Origin: Tridacna crocea
Taxonomy: Eukaryota; Mollusca; Bivalvia; Cardiida; Cardiidae
DNA: 64,000 nt
Reading direction: 5' to 3'
Assembly: GCA_943736015.1 (NCBI GenBank)
Contig: OX031065.1
Location: 52,678,992-52,742,991, forward strand
Below are positions 21,409 through 32,749 of the stretch, one piece after another. The notes beneath the pieces are model-generated. The model was not told the origin of the DNA. It saw nothing but the letters and a program-made list of their open reading frames with translations, and searched no databases. The first letter of the stretch is position 1; each line of letters starts with the position of its first letter. Both the position numbers and the translations under genes were made by a program.

Positions 21409-21715
21409 CCGGAAGCTCAGTTGGATGCTAACAGGCCATGAGGACGGGGTTGCAGGTTTGATTCCCAGCTCTTCCAATTCATTTCTGAGGATTCATGATA
21501 GTCATTGTGACAGGATTCATTTCTTCTTTACCGCTGACCATCGTTTTGACAACGGTTATGTTGGAAAACCGCAAGTGGCTTGAAATGTGCAAAGTACTGC
21601 TACCAGAAACTCTTAAGAACACATGGATAGGTGCACTGGAGGCCAAGATATAATTGAAATAATGTTAAACATGGAGTTAAATGCCACAATACAATCAGCC
21701 AATCATCTTTTTATG
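21409..21715 (+). mobile_element. tRNA-derived SINE
   Basis: A pol III A-box-like segment (GGAAGCTCAGTTGG, 21411-21424) and B-box (GGTTTGATTCC, 21455-21465) are spaced as in a tRNA gene. The tail has the GTTAAACATGGAGTTAAATG motif common to mollusc SINEs. The tRNA fold is not complete, so it is a SINE head, not a tRNA gene. Confidence 0.7.
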
Positions 21716-21725
21716 TAAGTCACAT

Positions 21726-21731
21726 TTTATT
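21726..21731 (-). promoter_or_regulatory. GINS2: Poly(A) signal of GINS2
   Basis: AATAAA on the reverse strand, 67 bases after the GINS2 stop. Confidence 0.7.
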
Positions 21732-21797
21732 TCTAGTCTGTTTCACTGTTTGTGCTTTCCATAAGGTCAAATTGAAAGTTTCCTGTTAACATTTCTT

Positions 21798-21917
21798 TCA
21801 ATCTTGTGTTGACTGCATTCTTCCAGTTGTATTGGTCCGCAATGTTTGCAGCTGGTTTAAGGCTTTTGTTAAGAAAGGTCTAACTGTGTTGAGCTCCATC
21901 AGGGTGAGATGATTTAG
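21798..21917 (-). CDS. GINS2: GINS2 exon 5
   Basis: Acceptor TTTCTTGTAG; 39 codons and TGA. Confidence 0.95.
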   Translation of the reverse strand, partial: LNHLTLMELNTVRPFLTKALNQLQTLRTNTTGRMQSTQD

Positions 21918-24900
21918 CTACAAGAAACAGTAACTTAAATTCAATATGCTGCATTAAAACAGATTACGACAGATACAATATGCATTTCATTGTATTGCAG
22001 CTAGCCATAGACATAACAAAACACAGTTTCTGGTTTAAACCGAAGACAAATCCCAACAGTTTCTTTACCCCATACACCTTATATCGATTATTATCTATGT
22101 TTACATGGCTGACTAGATTATAACGCTGTCAAGTTTTAACAGCGTTTGTTAATCCCTGGCTGTAAAGATGCCTCTATAACCCATTACCACACAATCCCGA
22201 CTTTTAATGACCCTGAGAAAGAAGCCTTTTCAAAACAATTTGGGAAACCGAGAAAATGCTGGTAACCAGCATTTTCTCCTTTTCCCAAAATCTTTTCTAC
22301 CCTTTACAAAGCAAATTTAAATTTTTCAGTCAGACTTATTTTGTCATCTGCAAATGGTTTCACTTTGGACCAGTTTATAATTCTGTAGATTCAAGTATTT
22401 AGGCGACCCTGAAGATGGCTTTTTTTTTTTTTAAATTAAAAGAAGTGGGAAAAGCTGGTAGCCGGCATTTCCTTTTTTTCCCCACAATGATGTCTATGCT
22501 TTGAAAGGAATTCTTTACCATTTGCACCATATAGAGTTTCTTGCTTGAAATTACTTACTACTACTTGCTTTACTGTAAAAATTTGACAGCAGTACAAGTT
22601 ATTTAACTTAACCCTTTACCAAAGAATCCCTGGTTTTTACGACCCTGAGATAGAAGGCATTCGAAAACATTGTGGGAACAAGAGCGGCAAATTGTCGCAA
22701 GATACGCCTGTCTTACCCCAAGTTGTAAAGGTGGGGCATGCACTGGCCAAATTCAATTATGAAAAACAAAAATAAAGCGAGCAAGAGTTATGATTCCTGT
22801 GCACTGCACTCCCCCTTGGTGAGATCTCTCCACCCATGAAATTTCATAACCCTAGCTAGTATAGTTTTGGAGATATGCTCCAGACAAAATTCAAGTATGA
22901 AAAACAACAAAGGGCAATAACCCAAAAGTTAAGCAAGCAAGGGTTATGATTCCTGTGCACTGCACTGCCCCTATGTGAGATCTATCCACCCATGAAATTT
23001 CATAAGCCTAGGTAGTATAGTTTTTGAGATATGCTCCGGACAAAATTCAAGTATGAAAAACAACAAAGGGCAATAACTCAAAAATTAAGCAAGCTAGAGT
23101 TATGATTCCTGCACATTGCACTCCCCCTCAATAAGATCTATCCACCCATGAAATTTCATAACCCTAGCTAGTATAGTTTTGGAGATATGCTCTGGACAAA
23201 ATTCAAGTATGGAAAACAACAAAGGGCAATAACTCAAAAATGAAGTGAGCAAGAGTTATGATTCCTGCGCACTGCATTCCCCCTCGATGAGATCTATCCA
23301 CCCATGAAATTTCATAAGCCTAGGTAGTATAGTTTTTGAGATATGCTCCGGACAAAATTCAAGTATGAAAAACAACAAAGGGCAATAACTCAAAAATTAA
23401 GCAAGCTAGAGTTATGATTCCTGTGCACTGCACTCCCCCTCGATGAGATGTATCCACCCATGAAATTTCATAACCCTAGCTAGTATAGTTTTGGAGATAT
23501 GCTCCGGACAAAATTCAAGTATGGAAAACAACAAAGGGCAATAACTCAAAAATTAAGCGAGCTAAATTTATGATTCCTGCGCACTGCACTCCCCCTTGAT
23601 GAGATCTATCCACCCATAAAATTTCATAACCCTAGGTAGAATAGTTTTGGAGATATGCTCCGGACAAAATTCAAGTATGAAAAACAACAAAGGGCAATAA
23701 CTCAAAAATTAAGCAAGCAAGAGTTATGATTCCTGCGCACTGCACTCCCCCTTGATGAGATGGATGCACCCATGAAATTTCATAACCCTAGCTAGAATAG
23801 TTTTGGAGATATGCTCCGGACAAAGAACTGGACGCCGCCCGCCCGGACGCCCGCCCGCCACGGGTGATCCCATAATACGTCCCGTCTTCGACGGGCGTAT
23901 AAAAAGGAGAAAATGCATGTAACCAGCATTTTCTCCCTTTCCCACGATGTTTTCTGCCATGCTGCAAACAAATTTCAATTTTTGAGTTGCGTTTATTTTG
24001 TCATCTGCTAGTCTCGTGCTTTCAATTTGGATCAGTCTAAAATTTTGTTGTTGGTAAAGAGTTAAATGTGGCTCAAACTCAAGTTTTGTCTTTGCAAGAA
24101 GAAAGCAATGTGGGAGAAGGGGAAAAAAAGTTCCTTTGGCAACAGTGTCTCTCGGAGCTTTTTTTTCTCGGGGTTATTATCCCTTTCCCAAACAATTCCT
24201 GATTTTTTTGGACCCTGGGAAGGAAGCCTTTTAAAAACATTGTGGGAAAAGGAAAAGCTGGTATCCAGCATTTTCTCCTTTTCTTACAGTGTTCTCTTTC
24301 CTTCCCAAAACAAATTTCAATTTTTGAGTCACATTCGTTTTGTCGTATGCAAGTGCTTTCAATTTGGACCAGTCAAAAACTTTTTCGCTTGGTAAAGAGT
24401 TAAATGTGGCTCAAATTGGGGATTTGTCTTTGCAAGGTAGAAAGCAATGTGGGAAAAGGAGAAAATGCTCCTTCGGCAACAATCTCTCCCATAGCCTTTT
24501 TTCTCAGAGTTATCAAATCAAAATGATTCTGTTGCTGGGTACTATAATCACCAAAGACTCAGTCAAATATTACAATTACCTTGGCATGTGTGGCATCACT
24601 TTTAACAAAAGTGTCAATACTGCTTCTTAGTTTTGCCACTCTGATATCCCAGATATCTTTAATTATTGTCCGAGTTTCATCTGCGTGTGGGATATCATCT
24701 GTTGCACTGCAAAATAAATTCATTATCTAGGTTTGTATTCACAGGTTATTTTAAGTGTCAGTACTTTGAACCTTTATGAAAAAACAAATTCAAGACTCTT
24801 TTTAAACTGAATGTATCTGCAGACAACAAATTCGAAAATGGTACAAATGAATTGAAAATCTTTGATATGGTAGAAAACATCTGTTACCAGCATTTTCTCC

Positions 24901-27900
24901 TTTTCCTCCAAGGTTTTTTAAATTTTCTGATTACTTGCTTTGCCTTCCAAACCCCAGTTTGTTCTGCTCATCTGCGAGGAAAGGAAGGACCCAAAAAGGT
25001 CTTCATGTTATATCTCAAAAATACTTGACGAAAGAATGCCTTTTTAAAACTGCACAGAGCTTTAACCCATATTTTCAATAACTTTATGCAAATGGGCAAG
25101 AGCTTCTACCTACTGATGGATATTCAGCTATTCCCAAATTTTACAGCAATGAGCATACCCTCTATTCAGACATAATTTCTGCCATCTTGAATGCAGTTTT
25201 TCAATCTGGAGTAAAAACCATGTGTTCTAAAATCTCGGCATGTGATACAAAAGAACCATATGTAGCGTTTATCTTGACATTTTTCCGAAGGATGAATATA
25301 TAAATATGCAGTGTAAAGAATCATAGAATTTTAATTTCATAGTTAAGTAAGAAAGTTACACATGTTCTCTAGGAACATAAAAAAACCAACCCTCATAGTA
25401 AAGCAAATACCCCTGGCTACCTGACTAGTGAATACAGTATTTGCACTATTGGATATAACCACCTGACATATGAAATGAAAAGCTCTTTGTTACACAAAAC
25501 AAATTTTTGACAAATTTGATTGACTTTTACCAAACGACCAAAGGATAATGATAACATTTTACACATAACATAGACTCAAGTGTTTAGATTTGTCTTGGAA
25601 AGGTTAGATTACATTGTGGAGAAAACATAAAATGCTGGTTATAAGCACTTTCCACTTGATCAAATGTTATTATTCAAGAGCCATCTTCTTTATAGTCTCT
25701 ACCAAGACCGGATAGACAAAAGATAAAACACATTTTGGAAAAAGGAGAAAATCCTTATCACCAGAGCTCAAAATAAGAGGGAGTGATGGTATTCTAAATC
25801 CATTATTTCTCTTCCAAACCCTATGTTGTGGGTACCCATTAGAATCGTCTCGGGTTTAGTGGAGAACCATTAATATTTCAATTTTGAAATCAAAATCACT
25901 CCCTCTATCTCGAGCTCTGTTATCACCATCATTTTCTCCTTGCTCCACGAGGTTTTCAAGAGCCCTTCTTGTCAAGGGATTATGAGGTAAAGGATAAAGT
26001 AATCCAGTTGCAAATGACATAACTTTGTGTTGGAATATATAGACACAAAGGAAGTGTGCTTTGGTATAACCACAATTTCAACATCTTTCTCCTGCTGAAT
26101 TAACCCTTTACCTCATAAGGCATTTCTGTGGTATCTGTAATTGACCCTAAATAATAGCAAGGGTGAAGCTGTTTCTTATGTGTATATCACACCTTTTTAT
26201 AGCATAGAAAACATTGTGGCAAAAGGTGAAATTGCTCGTGACGAGCAATTTCACCTTTTGCCACAATGTTTTCCAAAGGCTCCTACAAGCAATGCGTAGA
26301 AATGAGTATCTATGGAGTAAAGGGTTAAAAAGAATAGTTACTCACTATTTTAAAAGAAGCTGGATGACCTCTATGTAGTATTTGCAGGGCATCTCTGTGA
26401 AAAACTTGGAATCCAATTCTTCTTGTTTTTTCTCCTGTAACTTTTCTGCAAAAATATATGGCAAAATATGCTCAGACAATGATACAAAATGAATAGAACA
26501 ACACCCTGCTTTCTATGTGGTCTGAATAGTTCAAGCTAACTCGCTACCAAATGACAATATTTTAGATTTGTCAAAATCGAAAGCATTTGAAGACAACAAA
26601 ATAAAAGTGACTGAAAATTTGAAATTTGTTTTGTGAAGAGTAGAAAATATTGTGGGCAAAGGAGAAAATGCTGGTTACCAGCATTTTCCTCTTTTCCCAC
26701 AATGTTTTCTAGAGGCTTCTTTCTCAGGGTTGGCAAAAGTAGGGATTGTGTGGTAATGGGTTGACGGTGTACGGTCAAAGTGATACCAACCTTTTTGCAC
26801 ATTACCACAAAATCTGATATGACCACACAGAAATTCAGACTGCTGTAATGTTCTAATCATTATATACTTTCCCTTCGTGCACCAAAAAAAGAACCTCACA
26901 AAATAAATTACAAAAAAGCAAACTAAAAACATCACACATTTTCCAGATTTGCTGGAAAGGGCTGAATGTGAATGCATCAACATACATGTAGTCTGATAAC
27001 CCTTTACCACTCAATGCCGACTTTTAACAACCCTGAAAAAGTAGTCTTTTGAAAACATTGTTGGAAAAGTAGAAAATGCTGGTATCCAGCATTTTCTCCT
27101 TTTCCAACAATGTTTTCTACCCCTTCAAACACAAATCACATCATTTAGCCATATCGATACTGTCGTCTGCAAATGCTTTCAATCTAAAATATTGTTCTGT
27201 GGTAAAGGGTTAACTATTTACCAAATGACAAACTTATGGACTAGTCCAAATTGGAAGCATTTGCAGACGACAAAATAAATGTAATTAAAAAACTTAGGTT
27301 TAAATTGGGAAGGGTAGAAAACTTGGTGGGAAAAGGAGAAAATGCTTTTGTTTTATAATCATATTTAGATCTAGAATTAATGTAAGACATATGTTTATTC
27401 TGTACTATAAGGGTTAACTTCTGATAAATGAAAGTACAACCTATGTCAATCCAGTCCGGTGGCCTTATCCTGGCTTTCTGTCGCTGTTTTAAATTGACAG
27501 CCATCCAAAGTGGAACATCTACTGGTAAACCTGCATTGAATGGACCTATATCTCCCTGCAATATACAAGAAGTCTGTACTGTTGGATACAAAAGAATTAT
27601 TTGTGGAGTACAATAGGACAGATCCATACTATCAGCCTTTAACCCTTTTCCGCACGACGAAGGCTTACCTGCTGTCCATAGAACATAAGTTAACCCTTCT
27701 CCAAACGACAAATTTTGGATTCTTCCAAACTGAAAGAGTTTGCAGACGACGATTTTAGATTTTGAGAAAATGACAAAAAATTCTCAAAAAGGGTAGAAAA
27801 CACTGTGGGAAAAGGAGAAATTGCTCGTTACGAGCAATTTCTCCTTTTCCCGCAGTGTTTTCAAAAGACTTTTACAGCAGACACATAAAAACCAGGGCTT

Positions 27901-28667
27901 GTTTGGGAAAGGGTTAAACAACAGTTAACTCTTTACCACATGAAGAAATTGTTGACTCCCCCAAATTGAAAGAGGCTGCAGACGACAAATAAAAAGTGGC
28001 TGAAAATTTGAATTTGCTTAGAGAAGGGTAGAAAACATTGTACAAAAAGGAGAAAATGCTAGTTACCAGCATTTTCTCCTTTCCCACAATGTTTTCAAAA
28101 GGCTCCTTTCTCAGGGTCGTAAAAACCAGGGATTGTTTGGTAAAGGGTTAAAATGCAGGCAAATATAAGACAAAGTTATTGTATAGATAAATGGTTTTAT
28201 CATATTTCAGAAGTGTAAATTTTTCATTACATCGACTAAATATCCTTGATGGAACAATATTCAGACAGATAACCATATTAAGTGAAAATAGAACTGTTCT
28301 TTTAGCAAAGGCTGTTTTCTGTTTAATTTTATGCCAGAAATCAACATATCAAAAATTAATAACAGGTATTACCTTGAACTTTGATGATTATAAAACAATA
28401 CTTATGAATGGAATTCTATAACACACATGTAAAAGAAAACAGAACGGCCGAAAAAGGACAATGGGTTGATTTTATTCTTTTCCTTTGTACGAACAAAACT
28501 GATGACGAAATATTGTACATGTTAATTCTCAATAGATCATTTATACTCTATAGTGTGGTAGTAGAGAATTTTCCTACCCCAATCAAAAATATTTTGTCGA
28601 GGTTGAAGTTTGGTACGATTGTAATAAGTTCTTTTTCAGCAAGAAACTCAACTTCAGATGGATCCAT
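21798..28667 (-). CDS. GINS2: GINS complex subunit 2 (PSF2)
   Basis: Subunit of the GINS tetramer (Sld5-Psf1-Psf2-Psf3), which with Cdc45 and MCM2-7 forms the CMG replicative helicase in the nucleus. Exons on the reverse strand are 28667-28578, 27555-27441, 26445-26346, 24706-24580 and 21917-21798. They give 552 nt in one frame, 183 aa plus stop (human PSF2 is 185 aa). The N-terminal beta-rich domain starts [20 protein letters not shown] and includes [20 protein letters not shown]. The helical part includes [38 protein letters not shown] and [20 protein letters not shown], matching the family throughout. All borders are GT-AG. The poly(A) signal is at 21731. Introns of 1.0-2.7 kb are packed with MITEs; the last also holds a 1.2-kb HINE-like element. 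No frameshift or stop. Confidence 0.96.
22176..22388 (+). mobile_element. TTAA hairpin MITE (CCCATTACC), right end decayed
   Basis: Arms share AATTTGGG / CCCAAAAT-like changes. Right end lost after GGACCAGTTTATAATTC. Confidence 0.8.
22400..22535 (+). mobile_element. TTAA hairpin MITE, decayed
   Basis: GGCGACCCTGAAGA, a short core (GCTGGTAGCCGGCAT) and part of the right flank. Confidence 0.5.
22608..24065 (+). mobile_element. TTAA hairpin MITE split by a HINE-like element
   Basis: Left piece 22608-22679 ends at GTGGGAA. The right piece resumes at about 23904 with AAGGAGAAAATGC and ends at TTAA 24062-24065. The two sum to about 233 bp. Confidence 0.88.
22680..23903 (+). mobile_element. HINE/Helitron-like element with 156-bp tandem array
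   Basis: Starts GAGCGGCAAATTGTCGCAAG. The marker CAAAATTCAAGTATG then recurs at 22885, 23041, 23197, 23353, 23509 and 23665, steps of exactly 156, for about seven units. After a GC-rich stretch it ends with CGTCTTCGACGGGCGTATA, a short hairpin. The layout (unique start, central satellite, 3' hairpin, no coding) fits the non-autonomous Helitron-like elements known from bivalves; that class is an inference. Confidence 0.8.
24066..24176 (-). mobile_element. MITE-derived segment, duplicate A
   Basis: ATGTGGCTCAAACTCAAG ... GAAAGCAATGTGGGAGAAGG is the inner part of a reversed copy without ends. It is repeated at 24404-24515. Confidence 0.65.
24177..24403 (+). mobile_element. TTAA hairpin MITE, type I, shortened arm
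   Basis: Left arm reads GGGAAAAGGAAAAGCTGG, missing 5-6 bp. Left boundary TTAT. Confidence 0.85.
24404..24515 (-). mobile_element. MITE-derived segment, duplicate B
   Basis: Same segment as 24066-24176. Its centre has become GAAAATGCTCCTTCGGCA. Confidence 0.65.
24580..24706 (-). CDS. GINS2: GINS2 exon 4
   Basis: Acceptor TTATTTTGCAG, donor [29 protein letters not shown]. Confidence 0.95.
24765..24920 (-). mobile_element. TTAA hairpin MITE, left arm deleted
   Basis: GTAGAAAACAT joins directly to CTGTTACCAGCATTTTCTCC, so most of the left arm is gone. Confidence 0.65.
25521..25700 (-). mobile_element. TTAA hairpin MITE, decayed
   Basis: CTTTTACCAAACGACC, then a poor core AAAATGCTGGTTATAAGCA. 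Confidence 0.55.
25705..25997 (-). mobile_element. TTAA hairpin MITE interrupted at its loop
   Basis: Arms GGAAAAAGGAGAAAATC and CATTTTCTCCTTGC flank the insert at 25764-25919. Left end missing. Confidence 0.7.
25764..25919. mobile_element. Small TIR element inside a MITE hairpin
   Basis: 156 bp. Ends GAGCTCAAAATAAGAGGGAG and (complement) GAGCTCGAGATAGAGGGAGT. TTATCACCA lies on both sides (25755-25763, 25920-25928), an 8-9 bp target duplication as for hAT- or MULE-like elements. Confidence 0.85.
26100..26328 (-). mobile_element. TTAA hairpin MITE, type III, intact
   Basis: 229 bp. The palindrome GGCAAAAGGTGAAATTGCTC / its exact complement is perfect. GINS2 intron 3, 18 bp from exon 3. Confidence 0.94.
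26346..26445 (-). CDS. GINS2: GINS2 exon 3
   Basis: Acceptor ATTTTTGCAG, donor GTGAGT, ends in phase 2. [16 protein letters not shown] then [10 protein letters not shown]. Confidence 0.95.
26536..26764 (-). mobile_element. TTAA hairpin MITE, type I
   Basis: 229 bp, boundaries CTAA and TTGA. Confidence 0.88.
26996..27213 (+). mobile_element. TTAA hairpin MITE, matched arm changes
   Basis: Arms CATTGTTGGAAAAG / TTTTCCAACAATG. GGACCAGT deleted near the right end. Confidence 0.88.
27210..27347 (-). mobile_element. TTAA hairpin MITE, cut at the palindrome centre
   Basis: Left half only, to GGAGAAAATGCTTTTG. The right arm and flank are gone. Confidence 0.82.
27441..27555 (-). CDS. GINS2: GINS2 exon 2
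   Basis: Acceptor TATATTGCAG, donor ATAG|GTTGTA, ends in phase 1. Contains the [16 protein letters not shown] core. Confidence 0.96.
27640..27665. mobile_element. TTAA hairpin MITE, end stub
   Basis: TTAACCCTTTTCCGCACGAC only. Confidence 0.4.
27690..27917 (-). mobile_element. TTAA hairpin MITE, type IV
   Basis: Ends ...TTGTTTGGGAAAGGG; core GAAATTGCTCGTTACGAGCA; arms ACACTGTGGG / CCCGCAGTGT. Confidence 0.9.
27925..28151 (-). mobile_element. TTAA hairpin MITE, type I
   Basis: Left arm degraded (CATTGTACAAAAAGG). TTAA at both ends. GINS2 intron 1. Confidence 0.87.
28578..28667 (-). CDS. GINS2: GINS2 exon 1
   Basis: 30 codons from ATG at 28667. Donor GGG|GTAGGA, phase 0. Confidence 0.95.
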
Positions 28668-30092
28668 TATCGGATAACCGCGGTACTTCGTTCATAAGAA
28701 GAGGGGTTTGTTTTCCTAATGTTTGAGTTGCCAGCACTACTCGTTCTAGAAGTTACATTTCCCTTAAGTTGTCGGCTAGTAGACTATAGTCGAGTTCTAA
28801 AGCTTAGAGCGGATTTCAATTTAGATATTATAATCTGTCTAAGCAAGTCTGACAAATACATGTGCAACTAAAGTCTCTTATTTCGAAAACGACAAGTGTT
28901 TTATAATTATCATGTCTTCCTTAGTCCAGATATCCATCCGCGGACTCCTTCAATTAAATAGCGCTTTTTTTTTTTTCAAATTGCCAATCCAACATCTTGT
29001 CAACCATCGTTTCATGTTGTTTTAAAAGAAAAATTAGCAAGCAAGTTCGTCCACCAAGCCTGATAGCTCAGTCCAGGGATCTTATATGTATGTACGATAT
29101 ACGATCCCTGGCCAGTCTCAATGTCATTTTAAGGCGAGGCAAGATCCTTTTCAAGATTTTTGGATATTCATAATAGAAAGAGTCAGACCTGTCTCACCGA
29201 TGAACACAGATTTCAAGTTCACTCATACCTGTACTCGTGAAGCAGTCCAACAGTTTGAAAAGAATTCTGCAAGTGCGAAGTCGGGTAATGTTAAGAACCA
29301 GTGCTTAAGAAAGCTTACATTGGCACAGAGTCTGTCTAAATATAATTGAAATGTATATGTAGTGTTGAAACGCCGAGGAAACAACATAACAACTGTACCC
29401 AGAACAGTTCTGACAAACAGCCTCCACAGGCTGGTTTGAATCCATGACCCCCCAAGTCTCAAAGATAAGCTCCACAACGTGGCTACAAAAGCTAGTCCTA
29501 TAGCAAGGCAGCATAAGTATCCCCTCATACAAAGACGTATAATTTTTTATCAGTGGGATAGACTAGTACAAGTAACATACAGGTCAACAGCTTCAAAGAA
29601 AGGTGATGAAAACCCCACGCAACAATTTTACAAACATTCTCACCTATTTTACCAAAATAAACCTTGCAAATATGATGAAAGATTTCAAGCAGAAGTACCT
29701 ACACTCTCCATCAACATCTCTCCTCGACTATCTTAATATAGGTCGCCGGCTTCTGCCGGGCGACCAATGACATGTTCGTTTAGAATAAAAGCATTCTACC
29801 AGACACAAAAACCAAACGCTGCGCATCGAAGAATTATTCGCCCCAAATATAATTCACACTTCATAAATTCGGTTACCCGTATTTAATTTTATGACTTTTA
29901 TCATGTGTTATTTCACTGTTACTCCTGCAGCCAGTACACCTGTTCATGCTTTCCTGAAGCTTATTTTACCAATACTGCGCACACGTTCCCCCCCCAAGCC
30001 ACAGCCGACCCGGAAATCACATAAAAAAATCTAGTAAATGTCATGTTGATTTGCAGAAGGCACGTGCGCTCAGTTTAATATCCCTTCTATTC
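28668..30092. other. GINS2 upstream region
   Basis: Presumed GINS2 promoter (28668-28990) with scattered CpG but no TATA box I trust. At 29050-29070 GCCTGATAGCTCAGT looks like a SINE A-box. At 29420-29435 GGTTTGAATCC reads as a B-box. GTCGCCGGCTTCTGCCGGGCGAC (29742-29764) has a short inverted repeat. No gene recognised. Confidence 0.4.
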
Positions 30093-30336
30093 TTAACTCT
30101 TTACCAAACGACTCTATTTTAGGCTGGTCCAAATTGGAAACACCTATAGACAACAAAATAAACGTTGCTCAAAAAATGAAATTTGTTTCCAGCAGGGTAG
30201 AAAACATAGTGGGAAAAGGAGAAAATGCTGGTTACCAGCATTTTCTCCTTTTCTCACAATGTTTTTTTTTTTTTTTTAAATAAAAGGCCTCTATTTCAGG
30301 GTCGTAAAAACCTGGGATTGTTTGGTAAAGGGTGAA
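30093..30336 (-). mobile_element. TTAA hairpin MITE, poly-T expansion
   Basis: The right arm is followed by T(15) and AAATAAA, giving 244 bp. Right boundary TGAA. Confidence 0.85.
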
Positions 30337-31102
30337 TATTGATTCCATGACGATAATGATAATATAAAATATAAGAATAATGATGATTGTAGAAGATGAA
30401 GACTTTTCGCTCAAGGATAACAAATATCACTATTTGTCTTTCTGCAATTTAAAATATGTTTCATGGCTCAAATAAATTATGCACGTGGAAAGCTGATGCA
30501 GAGATTAAAAGCACGCGGATGTAATAAATTGAAATGATGCATGGTTTTCAGTAATATATTCCCATTTTTTTACAATTTCGAAAATAATCGATTTTAAAGT
30601 TCTATGTTTTTCGATTGAAATGAGCACATTGATAAGAGAGAGAGAGAGAGTGTTGTCCAAGGGAGGCAACTCGTATGATCTTGAATTACTGTACAATAAG
30701 ATTAGTCTCCCTTATCGTTCCCGAGTGATACCTCCTAAATAAGACGAATTTAAAGATATCTTGCTTTATCATATCTTTATGTAATCTTAAGATTTTTATT
30801 TTTCAAAATTGAGATCATCATTTGCAAATAGCAAGTGGCAAATGTTCATTATGATAACAAATGTTCATTATGATCACAACTATGCCAATACATGATAGTA
30901 AAGTCACAGAGAGTTCAATAAATGCTACGGAAATTTCATCCTAGAAAAAAAAAAGACTCGGATGAAAGCGATTTCAATCATGCTCATGTCCGAAATATTT
31001 CAGGAAGTGAGATGATCCAGATCAAAGATCAGACTGCATGATTTGTGTGGCTTGATCTTGATCCACGCTGATCTCAAAGGCGACTGAAGTAGTAGAAGGC
31101 AC
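30337..31102. other. Unassigned, one hairpin repeat
   Basis: A short (AG)n run at 30636-30649, and at 31012-31069 AGATCAGACTGCATG paired with TGGCTTGATCTTGATC, a weak member of the second hairpin family. No gene. Confidence 0.4.
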
Positions 31103-31344
31103 CTAATTCTTTACCAATTGACAAAATTTTGGACTAGTCTAAATTGAAAACAAATTGAAAGCATTTGCAGACAACAAAATAAATGTGAATTAAAAATTGA
31201 AATTTGATTTTGAAAAGGTAGAAAACATTGTGGAAAAAGGAGAAAATGCTGGTTACCAGCATTTTCTCCTTTTCCCACAATGTTTTCAAAGGCTTTTTTC
31301 ACAGGGTTGTAAAAAGGCCTATGGATCATGCGGTAAAGAGGTAA
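31103..31344 (-). mobile_element. TTAA hairpin MITE, type I
   Basis: Small duplication in the left flank (AAATTGAAAACAAATTGAAAG). Boundaries CTAA and GTAA. Confidence 0.85.
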
Positions 31345-31623
31345 TTGGTTATCGTGATATTCTGAATGCTAGTAGAATATCTAGAAAGTCTTTTTTTTGT
31401 AGAATTCATGAAGGTTGTTCTGTACAGTGGAAGGTGTCGGGTTCATTGCCTAAAATTGTCATTTAGGCTGCTTCACAATAGAATTATACTACTCAAAATT
31501 TGCTTGGGATTACCATCTTACATTCGGCCGATATGTATATGTGACATGCAACAGGTATAGTTTTTCAATATGGAAAATTGCAACGCTGAAAAAAAAAAAA
31601 CCCATAAGAGGAAATGAAGGTTT

Positions 31624-31871
31624 TTAACTCCTTACCAAACGAGTACCGAACGACAAAATTTTAGACTTGTCCATATTGAAAGTATTCGCAGATGACAAAA
31701 TAAACTTAACTCAAAATGAAGTGATTACAATTTGTTTCTAGTAGGGTAGAAAACATTGTGGGAAAAGGAGAAAATGGTGGTTAACAGCGTTTTCTCCTTT
31801 TCCCCACAATGTTATAAAAAGGCTTCTATATCAGGGTCGTAAATACCAGGGATTGTTTTGTAAAGAGTCTA
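31624..31871 (-). mobile_element. TTAA hairpin MITE, duplicated end
   Basis: ACCAAACGAGTACCGAACGA shows a 9-10 bp duplication at the left end. Right boundary TCTA. Confidence 0.83.
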
Positions 31872-31888
31872 GCAAAAATATATTTTTG

Positions 31889-32040
31889 ATGCTTTTACTA
31901 CACGATCTCAAGTTTCAAACATACCGAAGAAGTTTTCGTTAGTACTGTTGGAGAAGGTGCGAAATCAGATAACCAACATGGCCTCATTTTTCCACATGCT
32001 TTCTCATCTTTTCAAACACAAAATATAAACACTGCATGAG
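31889..32040 (+). mobile_element. TTAA hairpin MITE, decayed
   Basis: Weak similarity from CTTTTACTACACGATC to the core and right flank. Confidence 0.4.
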
Positions 32041-32214
32041 AAAACACACATTTTTCTTAACTTTATTTGTGTCTTTTCAATACCTGTACAAAAAAACACC
32101 AAATATTTTTCATCAAATCTACATCACAACAATGGCACAAAAATAAAAGTTGACAACATGGTGGTAAACTATCATTACATGTATTAGTGGGGGTACAACT
32201 TAACTCTGGAGAAC

Positions 32215-32280
32215 TCTTGAGATTGCGGTACAAGTTCTCCAGGGTACAAGTGCTCCAGGGTACAAGTTCTCCGGATACTG
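32215..32280. repeat. Short minisatellite
   Basis: GGTACAAGT(T/G)CTCCAG repeated about three times. A relative (GTTCTCCAGGGTACGA) is near 36880. Confidence 0.7.
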
Positions 32281-32367
32281 TTTCGATTGCTTACAGTAGA
32301 TCTAGATCTAGGTAACTCAACAAGTATTTATTGAAAAAAAGAAGAGCTATCCTATCTATTTACAACT

Positions 32368-32565
32368 GGGCCCGTATTCACCAACCAATCTTGAGAATAT
32401 TCTTAGTCTTATTCTCCAAGATTTTCTCTATGTGTAAGTAACACTACTTCTGATTTGCTAAACCATTTGGTTTAGCCAGTCAGAAGTTGTGTTACTCTCA
32501 AATGTAGAAAATTCTGGAGAATAAGACTAAGAATATTCTTAAGAATGGTTGGTGAATACAGCCCC
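32368..32565. mobile_element. Long-TIR MITE (GTATTCACCAACCA)
   Basis: About 198 bp with ends that pair for about 60 bp: GTATTCACCAACCAATCTTG at the left and its near complement at the right. Core AAACCATTTGGTTTAGCC. No coding. Confidence 0.88.
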
Positions 32566-32749
32566 TGGTCTCAAACTGCATCTTAAGGTAGTGGACCTGT
32601 AACAGAAAACAGCTGTTTCCATCATATTATCCCACAAAATTTGCTATGATTAAAAGTGATTATTTTTGTGCTTCTTTCACCAATCCACTTTTTCCTTTTT
32701 GTCATTTTCAGAATTATCAATTATTAATCTAAAGCCACTATATTCTCAT

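Noticed and set aside
21409..21480. tRNA gene
   Set aside because: Promoter boxes are present but the acceptor and anticodon stems do not pair fully; it is a SINE head.
28191..28677. Forward ORFs of 76 and 89 codons
   Set aside because: The second is antisense to GINS2 exon 1 and the first lies in GINS2 intron 1.
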